DNA from: Acetatifactor sp.
Lineage (GTDB): Bacteria; Bacillota; Clostridia; Lachnospirales; Lachnospiraceae
Direction: 5' to 3'
DNA length: 9,840 bases
NCBI GenBank assembly: GCA_024699575.1
Contig: JAILPF010000475.1
Span: forward strand, 1 to 9,840
Below are positions 1-5,842 of the stretch, piece by piece (the stretch's first letter is position 1; each line of letters opens with the position of its first letter). The notes beneath the pieces were generated by a model, which did no database searches, had not been told where the DNA came from, and worked only from the letters and a program-made list of their open reading frames with translations. The position numbers and the translations under genes were made by a program.

Positions 1-880
1 CCAAAGAATCCATTGCTGCATTTTCGTGAGAACCCACCTCAACAGAAAACGCCTTTCCTCCTTTGCGCTGGAATTCTGCATATTTGGCCATAAATCTCGG
101 TATGGCAATGGAATCCGTCGCTTTTTCCGAGTGATTGATTCTTTTCAGCACATTGTCACAGTCACAGACAATGTAAATATTCTTATAATTCTTCTCCAGA
201 CATAGATCAATGACGCGATATGCTCCCTCAAACTCAATTCCATCAGCATATCCATTGCCCAGATAGGAGCGTTCCGGTCTGCTCTCATGGAGTTTTCTCA
301 CCGCCTCCACAGTTTCCTGACCCAGTTCAACACAGGGCGTCTTCTCCTTTTCCACTCCATTCTCATCGTAATATGTCTGCTCAAAGCTGAATTTATCTGC
401 ATTCTCCTTCATATGGCAGGACTCTACAATACAGGGCTCATGCTTTCTTGCATTCACCGGAACAATGATAATACCAAAAGACCCCTCCGCCACATGCGTA
501 GCCTGCATTTGCGCATCCTCAAAGCTACCGTCCACAAAGCAAACAGCATCGGCATCAGAAGGTACTCCATTAAAATTTAAATTTGCGGCAACATAATCTC
601 CCCACGCTTTTCCGTGGTCTTTGTTTATAAACTCCTGCTCAATATCCATCTGCGTCTTTCCGGTTTCCTTAGGTTGCACTTTGTCGCTTGGCACTGCTTT
701 CGGGACAGCAGGTACCAGAATTGCATCCTGTGCAGCCTTCATTGTAGGATAGCCCTTGCTGTTTTTGTACACATACTGCTTTCCATCTTTACCCAGAATA
801 TAAGCGGGACTGCCCGGTGTAACTTCGTAGGTACCTTCAACAATTTTGTCTCCGATTATCCAGAATTTCGTTTTTGCCAT
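1..880 (-). CDS. RNase H-fold protein, C-terminus cut by window edge
   Basis: Open from an ATG at 880 to the left edge, giving 293 residues without a stop. AAAGGA lies a few bases upstream and the trmL stop is 12 bases away, so it is probably the last visible gene of the operon. An RNase HI-like pattern is visible: Asp117 in CFVDGSF at the end of a first strand, Glu216/Glu218 in GIEFEGAYRVIDLCL, Asp240 in IVCDCDNVL, and near the edge His285 and Asp291 in GSHENAAMDSL. These match the D-E-D-(H)-D catalytic set of the family, which cleaves RNA in RNA/DNA hybrids. About 110 residues precede the domain: a basic, beta-rich stretch (residues 5-55) and a linker rich in Pro and Lys. They do not clearly match the usual hybrid-binding domain. 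The region between the first Asp and the Glu is longer than in classical RNase HI, and the His-to-Asp loop is shorter. The fold assignment is fairly secure; the substrate is inferred. Confidence 0.65.
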   Translation of the reverse strand, partial: MAKTKFWIIGDKIVEGTYEVTPGSPAYILGKDGKQYVYKNSKGYPTMKAAQDAILVPAVPKAVPSDKVQPKETGKTQMDIEQEFINKDHGKAWGDYVAANLNFNGVPSDADAVCFVDGSFEDAQMQATHVAEGSFGIIIVPVNARKHEPCIVESCHMKENADKFSFEQTYYDENGVEKEKTPCVELGQETVEAVRKLHESRPERSYLGNGYADGIEFEGAYRVIDLCLEKNYKNIYIVCDCDNVLKRINHSEKATDSIAIPRFMAKYAEFQRKGGKAFSVEVGSHENAAMDSL

Positions 881-892
881 ACACTATTCCTT

Positions 893-1387
893 TCATTCTT
901 TCCAGTGTAGTCGATGTAATTCTCCCGCTTTTTGCATTTGTGAAAAACCGTTTTGTCTGAGTGCTTCATAAAGCACAATGGCAACGGAATTGGACAGGTT
1001 CAGGGAACGGATCTGTGGCAACATGGGAATTCTGATACAGTTTTCCTCATTCTCCACCAGAATCTCCTCCGGAATCCCCGCACTCTCTTTGCCGAACATG
1101 ATATAATCGTCCTCACCAAACTCCACATCAGTGTAGGATTTTTTGGCTTTTGTTGTGGCCATCCAGATTTTGGCATTCGGGTGTTTTTCCTGAAACTCCG
1201 CAAAATTCATATATCGGGTAACATCCAAATGCTCCCAGTAATCCATTCCCGCACGTTTGATTTCCTTTTCGTTCAGCCGAAAGCCCAAAGGCTCAATCAG
1301 ATGCAGGCTTGTCCCTGTCGCCACACAGGTTCTTCCGATATTTCCCGTGTTCGCCGGAATCTCCGGCTGATGTAAAATAATATGCAT
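893..1387 (-). CDS. trmL: tRNA (cytidine/uridine-34 2'-O)-methyltransferase TrmL
   Basis: A 164-residue SPOUT-class methyltransferase of the TrmL (YibK/CspR) family. Members use S-adenosylmethionine to 2'-O-methylate the wobble base of tRNA-Leu isoacceptors in the cytosol. All three family motifs are present: PEIPANTGNIGR (8-19, with Asn16 and Arg19), FGKESAGIPEEI (98-109), and IPMLPQIRSLNLSNSVAIVLYEA in two pieces (120-129 and 130-142), which forms the trefoil-knot cofactor site. LGFRLNEKEIKRAGMDYW (34-51) is also typical. The length equals that of a complete stand-alone TrmL, with no added RNA-binding domain. The ATG at 1387 lies one base after the aminotransferase stop codon on the same strand, with AAGGAA inside the end of that gene as the likely ribosome binding site, so expression is probably coupled. 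The functional call is strong; the precise tRNA targets are taken from the family. Confidence 0.95.
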   Translation of the reverse strand: MHIILHQPEIPANTGNIGRTCVATGTSLHLIEPLGFRLNEKEIKRAGMDYWEHLDVTRYMNFAEFQEKHPNAKIWMATTKAKKSYTDVEFGEDDYIMFGKESAGIPEEILVENEENCIRIPMLPQIRSLNLSNSVAIVLYEALRQNGFSQMQKAGELHRLHWKE

Positions 1388-1390
1388 AAA

Positions 1391-2569
1391 TCAGTGTTTT
1401 CCTTGTTCTTCTCTAAGCTTTGTTACAAAATGATTCAGTCTTCCCATGGCTTCCTTCAGGCGCTCCAGCGAATAAGCGTAGGAAATTCTCAAATATCCCT
1501 CTCCGCTGTCGCCAAAAGCTGTTCCCGGAACCGCTGCCACCTTTTCCTCCTCCAGAAATCTGGTGGCAAACTCATCGCTGGTCATGCCGAACTCCTTGAT
1601 GCAGGGGAATACATAAAATGCACCGTATGGTTCAAAGCACTCCAGCCCCATCTCCTCAAAGGCATGCAAGAGATAACGTCTTCTCTGGTTATAAGCCGTT
1701 TTCATCTCCTGCACATCATTATCGCCATTCTTCAGCGCTTCCACAGCCGCATACTGGCTGGTGGTAGGGGCGCACATAATAGCAAACTGATGAATCTTGG
1801 TCATCTGTGAGATAATTTCCTTCGGGCCACACGCATAACCAAGTCTCCATCCGGTCATGGCGTAAGCCTTTGAAAAACCGTTAATCAAAATAGTTCTCTC
1901 CTGCATTCCCGGCAGGTTTGCAATGGAAACATGCTTTCCTTTGTAGGTCAGTTCCCCGTAGATTTCATCAGACATGACAAAAATGTCATGTTTAATAATT
2001 ACCTCTGCTATCGCTTCCAGGTCCGATTTTTCCATAATTGCCCCTGTAGGATTGTTCGGATATGGCAAAATCAGAATCTTGGTTTTGTCCGTGATTGCAT
2101 TTTCCAGCTCCTCGGCAGTCAGACGGAATTCGTTTTCTGCCTTCAGGTTAATAATCACCGGAGTTGCACCCGCAAGCACTGCACAGGGCTCATAAGACAC
2201 ATAGCTGGGCTGTGGAATCAAGACCTCATCCCCGGGGTTAATCATAGCGCGAAGTCCCATATCAATGGCCTCGGACCCGCCCACTGTCACAAGCACATCT
2301 GTATTGTAGTCATAGGTAATCCCCTGGCTTCTCTTTAAATAATTACAGATTTCCATTTTCAATTCCTTCAGACCGGAATTGGATGTGTAAAAAGTTCTTC
2401 CTTTTTCAAGAGAATAGATACCCTCGTCTCTGATGTGCCACGGTGTGTCAAAGTCCGGCTCACCAACACCCAGAGAAATAGCATCCTTCATCTCGCTGAC
2501 AATATCAAAAAACTTACGGATTCCTGATGGTTTGATGTCTACAACTTTATCTGCTAAAGGGTTTCTCAT
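1391..2569 (-). CDS. Class I/II PLP-dependent aminotransferase
   Basis: A full-length fold-type I aminotransferase of 392 residues, of the aspartate/aromatic aminotransferase (AraT/PatA-like) group. Lys234 in GFSKAYAMTGWRLGY is the lysine expected to hold pyridoxal phosphate. Asp201 in MSDEIYGEL contacts the PLP pyridine nitrogen, NNPTG (172-176) is the conserved loop, YTSNSGLKEL (61-70) is the substrate-side motif, and Arg361 in YLRISYAYS is the arginine that binds the substrate carboxylate. It should move an amino group between an amino acid and a 2-oxo acid in the cytosol. The donor cannot be read from sequence; aspartate and aromatic amino acids are the usual ones for close families. The start overlaps the regulator stop as ATGA (2569-2566), which indicates translational coupling. 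A poor separate ribosome binding site supports coupling. Control by the adjacent Lrp/AsnC protein is inferred. Confidence 0.93.
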   Translation of the reverse strand: MRNPLADKVVDIKPSGIRKFFDIVSEMKDAISLGVGEPDFDTPWHIRDEGIYSLEKGRTFYTSNSGLKELKMEICNYLKRSQGITYDYNTDVLVTVGGSEAIDMGLRAMINPGDEVLIPQPSYVSYEPCAVLAGATPVIINLKAENEFRLTAEELENAITDKTKILILPYPNNPTGAIMEKSDLEAIAEVIIKHDIFVMSDEIYGELTYKGKHVSIANLPGMQERTILINGFSKAYAMTGWRLGYACGPKEIISQMTKIHQFAIMCAPTTSQYAAVEALKNGDNDVQEMKTAYNQRRRYLLHAFEEMGLECFEPYGAFYVFPCIKEFGMTSDEFATRFLEEEKVAAVPGTAFGDSGEGYLRISYAYSLERLKEAMGRLNHFVTKLREEQGKH

Positions 2570-3048
2570 GGGGTAATCATCTCTCTTTCATCATCTTTTT
2601 TCTTGCCGAAAATAGTGCCATGGTCCTTATATTTTTTCAAAATAAAGTGGGTTGCAGTGCTTAAAACAGTATCCAGAGTGGAAAGCTTATCGGACACAAA
2701 GCTGGAAACCTCACGCAGAGTCTTACCCTCCAGAATCACCATCAAATCGTAGCCACCGGAAATCAGGTACACACTGCGCACCTCGGGATATTTGTAGATT
2801 CTCTCCGCAATGCTGTCAAAGCCCTGTCCCCTCTGAGGTGTCACGCGCACCTCAATCAATGCTGTCACCTTATCGATGGATGTCTTTTCCCAGTTGATCA
2901 TGGTATGATATCCGCCGATGATTCCCTCAGCTTCCAAAGCTGCCAGCTCATTCACCACGTCAATCTCTTCCACACCAAGAATGACTGCCAACTCCTTTAA
3001 ATCAATACGGCTGTTTTTCTCAATAATCGCCAATAGTTCTTCTCTCAT
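2566..3048 (-). CDS. Lrp/AsnC family transcriptional regulator
   Basis: A 160-residue protein with the two-part Lrp/AsnC layout. The N-terminal helix-turn-helix runs over about residues 4-45, from LLAIIEKNSRIDLKELAVIL to NELAALEAEGIIGGY. A RAM (ligand-binding and oligomerisation) domain covers about 63-138 and includes the characteristic SGGYDLMV loop (97-104). It probably binds an amino acid or related metabolite and controls transcription, most likely of its own operon and the aminotransferase it overlaps. Three ATG codons lie in a row (3054, 3051, 3048). The Shine-Dalgarno AAGAGG (3060-3055) touches the first but stands six bases before the third, so 3048 is chosen; starting at 3054 would only add two Met residues. 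The C-terminus beyond residue 140 is a charged tail rich in Lys and Asp. Two dyad-symmetric sequences lie just upstream and are candidate operators. Confidence 0.93.
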   Translation of the reverse strand: MREELLAIIEKNSRIDLKELAVILGVEEIDVVNELAALEAEGIIGGYHTMINWEKTSIDKVTALIEVRVTPQRGQGFDSIAERIYKYPEVRSVYLISGGYDLMVILEGKTLREVSSFVSDKLSTLDTVLSTATHFILKKYKDHGTIFGKKKDDEREMITP

Positions 3049-3064
3049 CATCATCCTCTTTTCC

Positions 3065-3076
3065 GCGCATATGCGC
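3065..3076. repeat. Perfect 12-bp palindrome GCGCATATGCGC before the Lrp gene
   Basis: A perfect inverted repeat in the 46-59 base gap between the HypE-like gene and the Lrp/AsnC gene. It lies just upstream of the AAGAGG ribosome binding site. As DNA it could be a protein-binding dyad. As RNA it could form a short GCGC stem with an AUAU loop. Its role is unproven. Confidence 0.4.
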
Positions 3077-3099
3077 TATCTTTCTATTCCTCACAACTC

Positions 3100-3114
3100 T
3101 TTATACAGTATAAA
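3100..3114. promoter_or_regulatory. 15-bp dyad TTTATACAGTATAAA, candidate Lrp-type operator
   Basis: A perfect 7-1-7 palindrome overlapping the last codons and stop of the HypE-like gene, about 50 bases upstream of the Lrp/AsnC start. Its length, AT-richness and symmetry resemble Lrp-family operators, which are typically about 15 bp AT-rich dyads, although the sequence is not the E. coli Lrp consensus. It also contains TATAAA on the minus strand, which could act as a -10 element, but no good -35 is placed before it. Autoregulation is inferred only from location. Confidence 0.35.
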
Positions 3115-4123
3115 TCGAATCCTGCTTCGGTCTGTCCATATATCGCACCTCATCCTCATTCAGGATTAATCTGTCGTTACTGTCAGTGGTTCGACCAATC
3201 ACTGTAGAAGGGATTCCCTGCTGCGCCAGGATTTGCTGCAAGGCTTCCCCATTTTCAGTCACCATGACAAGGCATCCTCCACTGCGAAGTTCATAGGGAT
3301 TTACTCCCAAATGTTCACATACTTCGACGGTCTCCTGCCTGAGCGGCAACTTTTTCAAATCTATGGTTAGTCCGACGCCTGCCTTCTCAGCCATCTCCCA
3401 TAATGCTGCGAAAATGCCTCCTTCCGAAGCATCATGCATGGCACAAACGCCGGACTTATGGGCGGTTGCAGCCTCCGGAAGTATCGATAAATACTTCTCG
3501 AAGCCCTCCGCTTCCTCCACCAGATATGCCGGATATCGTTTCAAAATGCTGTCACGGTGCCGGTTTGCCAGATAGGCGGTTCCTTCCAGGCCGATCCACT
3601 TACTCACCACAATGTCCTGATTCGGCTTCGCCTTTGTTTCAACCTGACGGTGCGCCAGCGGAACCCGTCCATACCCGGTAATCACTGCAAAAGGTACACT
3701 GACCGCTTTTGTAACCCTCGTCTGCCCTCCGGTGATGGTAATATTCTGCTCTTTACAGACTGCATCTGCCTCCTGCATCAGCGCTTTTAACTGCTCTTCC
3801 TCTGCCGTTTCCGGAAGCATCAGCGCAACTGTGATTCCAACAGGTTCCGCACCCGAAGCCGCCAGATTATTGATACTCCGTAAAATTAAGTGTCGCATAG
3901 TCCAAACCGGTTCCCCGATATCCGTGGCATTAACATTCGCAGCACAAACCGGCCCTTCCTGCATGCAGCTAACCACTGCATCCATAAAAGAAGCGTCAAG
4001 GGGCGTAAAAAAAGCGCAGTCTTCCCCTATACCTGCGCTTTTTTCTATTTTACCGTTATGGCTATGAAGTTGTCTCAGTACAGAACGTCTCAGCACATTT
4101 CCCGAAACCTTTCCTGTCTTCAT
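3101..4123 (-). CDS. HypE/PurM-superfamily (AIR synthase-related) protein
   Basis: A 340-residue protein of the PurM/ThiL/SelD/HypE ATP-binding superfamily. The AIRS N-terminal domain spans about 28-153, with the glycine-rich acidic motif GIGEDCAFF (31-39), NNLAASGAEPVGI (85-97) and TGGQTRV (131-137). The AIRS C-terminal domain spans about 165-318, with MHDASEGGIFAALWEMAEKA (229-248) and LGVNPYELRSGGCL (272-285); these segments look most like HypE. It ends in DSIYTV and lacks the C-terminal PRIC-type cysteine that HypE uses as carbamoyl/cyano carrier. The superfamily NDLAA motif reads NNLAA, replacing an aspartate. No other hydrogenase-maturation gene is present. It is therefore probably a paralogue with its own ATP-dependent reaction and unknown substrate, often annotated as hydrogenase maturation factor. 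The ATG at 4123 is chosen because the conserved N-terminus begins MKTGKVSGNVL; its ribosome binding site (GAAAGG) is rather far upstream. Confidence 0.82.
   Translation of the reverse strand: MKTGKVSGNVLRRSVLRQLHSHNGKIEKSAGIGEDCAFFTPLDASFMDAVVSCMQEGPVCAANVNATDIGEPVWTMRHLILRSINNLAASGAEPVGITVALMLPETAEEEQLKALMQEADAVCKEQNITITGGQTRVTKAVSVPFAVITGYGRVPLAHRQVETKAKPNQDIVVSKWIGLEGTAYLANRHRDSILKRYPAYLVEEAEGFEKYLSILPEAATAHKSGVCAMHDASEGGIFAALWEMAEKAGVGLTIDLKKLPLRQETVEVCEHLGVNPYELRSGGCLVMVTENGEALQQILAQQGIPSTVIGRTTDSNDRLILNEDEVRYMDRPKQDSIYTV
4008..4044 (-). terminator. Terminator-like hairpin inside the HypE-like coding region
   Basis: A 12-bp perfect inverted repeat, AAAAAAGCGCAG at one arm and CTGCGCTTTTTT at the other, separated by 13 bases. 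On the minus strand the right arm runs into a T7 tract, so it resembles an intrinsic terminator or attenuator. It lies 80-116 bases after the HypE-like ATG, within codons 27-39, which encode the conserved GIGEDCAFF segment. Codon constraint could produce it by chance, and translating ribosomes would normally prevent folding. Confidence 0.3.
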
Positions 4124-4146
4124 CGTGATAAACCATGCCCTTTCAG

Positions 4147-5610
4147 CTATTGTTCCCCTATCTCCACGCTATTGGAAGCCGACTGCGCCGTCAGAATTGC
4201 AATGACATCCTTTACGTGACTTACGCTTCCGGTACCGATTGCAGCCATAATCTCCTCATAAGCTGCCGGGTCCCCCGTCGCGGTTCCGACTGTTGCACTT
4301 CTTGGAACCATCTTGTAATTGCTGCTGTTGACCTCACTGCGGCTCACCTCAGTTCCATTCTCAGTGACAATCTTCCACAGCTTCGCCTTATAGCCAATGT
4401 GAGCACTGTCAGAGACTACATAGCCGATAGGCTGTGATGCATCTGCGTAAATGATATCCGCAGGCGGCTCGATTACTTCCAATACTTCGCTTTCATACCG
4501 TACCTTATGACCGGGGTCTCTCGTCTCTTTTCCGTAAATGTTAAAGGTAATTCTCTTATCCTTTGTATATCCTTCAATGTAAATGGGATAATCCGTATTG
4601 TTTACAAACTTAAAATCTTTCCCTGAGCTCTCTGCAATCGCAGCATCTGCAGACGGGTCTACATAGGAGACAATCATGGAATGATTATGACGTTCCGTCA
4701 CCTCCAGCTCAGATAACAGAACTGCATTATACAATGTAGTGGAAACCTGGCAGATTCCGCCGCCAAGGCTGTCTACCACCTTGCCGTTTAAGTAGGATCC
4801 CGCCATATAGTAGCCGTTTGCCTCGGAAAAAGGAGAAACTGTCTTGTAAGTTGAAAACTCTTCCCCGGGATACAGCGTAACTCCATTGATCAGCTTGCAT
4901 CCATTTGCTACATTCGCGCTTCTGGAGGAACCGGATGTGGCATAGGACGTGGTAAATGTACCCAGTACATCCTTCACCTGTGACAGCTCTTCTGCGCTTC
5001 CAACCGGTTCAGCTGTCAAAATATCGAGCTGAATACTGCAGGGCTGGTGATCCCATTCCCCTGTCAGGAAATTATTAATCGTGTCGATGGAAGACTCCAC
5101 ATCCAGAACATGACCCGTCTGTCCTTCCACAACCGTAAATTCACCGTTTTCACGTTTCAGAGAAACATTGACAGCCTTTTTATCATATTTTACGCACTTG
5201 GAAGCAAGTACATCATTAATCGCCTGAATATCAAACGTCAATTCAATCGGGTAAACCAGACTGTCATGCTCCAAATCTTTGAGCATCTTGTAACGCTGCA
5301 CCACATTGCCACGGGTTCCCACTTCCAGAGCATTCTTTACAAGCTCCGGATTCCCCCACGCAATTCCAAGGTCCTGGGCTGTAACGACAACCTCATGGTC
5401 TCCGCCTGCAATCAGGGTAATCTCTGTTTCCTTCAATCCTTCCACGTAAGTCTCAACTGCTGCATTTGCCTCAGCTTCGGTCATACCGGACAGATTAATA
5501 TCGTTCGCATAAATGCCGGTTTTAATGGTATTCGATTCCTTTGCCTCCACACGGCAGCCAAAGGACAGCATCAAGGCGATTAACAGAATACCGAAAGTAC
5601 CTTTTTTCAT
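4147..5610 (-). CDS. Exported VanW family protein with PG-binding-4 and G5-like domains
   Basis: A 487-residue exported protein. MKKGTFGILLIALMLSFGC followed by RVEA is a signal peptide; cleavage after VEA looks likeliest, because the Cys at 19 sits in a poor lipobox. Residues about 30-190 match the YoaR-like putative peptidoglycan-binding region (TGIYANDINLSGMTEAEA and later). The VanW domain spans about 215-360, with the hallmark GGGICQVSTTLYNAVLLSEL (283-302), PFSEANGYYMAGSYLNG and ERHNHSMIVSYVDPSADAAI. A G5-like beta region follows (about 366-440), then a short helical tail. Such proteins act at the cell surface; their biochemical role is unsettled. The name comes from a vancomycin cluster, but no resistance genes are present here. 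The ATG at 5610 has GAGGAG ten bases upstream. An in-frame TTG at 5640 with GGAGG five bases upstream is a serious alternative adding ten residues. Confidence 0.9.
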   Translation of the reverse strand: MKKGTFGILLIALMLSFGCRVEAKESNTIKTGIYANDINLSGMTEAEANAAVETYVEGLKETEITLIAGGDHEVVVTAQDLGIAWGNPELVKNALEVGTRGNVVQRYKMLKDLEHDSLVYPIELTFDIQAINDVLASKCVKYDKKAVNVSLKRENGEFTVVEGQTGHVLDVESSIDTINNFLTGEWDHQPCSIQLDILTAEPVGSAEELSQVKDVLGTFTTSYATSGSSRSANVANGCKLINGVTLYPGEEFSTYKTVSPFSEANGYYMAGSYLNGKVVDSLGGGICQVSTTLYNAVLLSELEVTERHNHSMIVSYVDPSADAAIAESSGKDFKFVNNTDYPIYIEGYTKDKRITFNIYGKETRDPGHKVRYESEVLEVIEPPADIIYADASQPIGYVVSDSAHIGYKAKLWKIVTENGTEVSRSEVNSSNYKMVPRSATVGTATGDPAAYEEIMAAIGTGSVSHVKDVIAILTAQSASNSVEIGEQ

Positions 5611-5658
5611 AAAATCACATCTCCTCAAATGAACCGTCAACGCATCCTCCGCATTGAA

Positions 5659-5766
5659 TTACTCAAAAAAATATGTTAATGTTGGAAGTATCATAGCAAG
5701 AACGACAATAGCGATAATTACTGCAGATATTCTTTGTTTTGTCTTTTTACTATTCATATTAAACAT
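5659..5766 (-). CDS. 35-residue single-span membrane microprotein, Prli42-like
   Basis: A short ORF encoding 35 residues. It starts at ATG 5766 with AGAGGG nine bases upstream and stops at TAA 5659. The N-terminus is basic and polar (MFNMNSKKTKQR), followed by one transmembrane segment (ISAVIIAIVVLAMILPTL) and the short tail TYFFE. This layout (Lys/Arg-rich head, single span, a few terminal residues) resembles the stressosome-associated Prli42 microproteins of Firmicutes, but the match is by form only and stressosome association is not shown. It is the first gene after a good promoter (5842-5814) and lies 48 bases before the VanW gene in the same direction, so the two are probably co-transcribed. 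A membrane-inserted product with the positive head in the cytosol is inferred. The strong ribosome binding site and sensible hydrophobic profile are the arguments that it is real. Confidence 0.72.
   Translation of the reverse strand: MFNMNSKKTKQRISAVIIAIVVLAMILPTLTYFFE
5734..5762 (+). promoter_or_regulatory. Weak candidate promoter for the plus-strand gene
   Basis: TTGTTT (5734-5739), a 17-base spacer and TATTAA (5757-5762) give a partial sigma-A match inside the microprotein gene, with a leader of about 50 bases to the ATG at 5821. A TG-extended TATACC at 5789-5797 is an alternative but lacks a -35 and leaves a very short leader. Neither is strong; transcription start mapping is needed to choose. 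Confidence 0.25.
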
Positions 5767-5813
5767 AGAAAAGCACCCTCTTCCATAGTGTTATACCAAA
5801 ACTCTGAAAGGAT

Positions 5814-5842
5814 ATTATATATGAAATTGCCTATTTTTGCAA
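5814..5842 (-). promoter_or_regulatory. Sigma-A promoter for the minus-strand operon
   Basis: Read on the minus strand, TTGCAA at 5842-5837 (four of six to TTGACA) is followed after 17 bases by a perfect TATAAT at 5819-5814. The expected transcription start is near 5807, giving a leader of about 40 bases that carries AGAGGG before the microprotein ATG at 5766. The promoter overlaps the ribosome binding site region, start codon and first codons of the divergent plus-strand gene, so occupancy on one side could affect the other. Confidence 0.65.

Noticed and set aside
3095..3128. A promoter for the Lrp/AsnC gene using TATAAA at 3105-3100
   Set aside because: The hexamer 17 bases upstream reads GAAGCA on the minus strand, which is not a sigma-A -35, so I list only the dyad and not a promoter.
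5047..5583. A long open frame on the plus strand, antisense to the VanW gene (178 codons)
   Set aside because: The opposite strand has a clear domain-bearing protein, and the antisense product lacks recognisable motifs and a good ribosome binding site; it is a shadow frame.
4147..5610. Vancomycin resistance determinant suggested by the VanW name
   Set aside because: VanW-domain proteins with G5 regions are common in Clostridia without resistance, and no vanH, vanA/B ligase, vanX or VanRS-type genes are nearby.
5641..5654. A five-codon upstream ORF (MRRMR) before the VanW gene
   Set aside because: It is too short to support and its bases serve as the ribosome binding site for the alternative TTG start.
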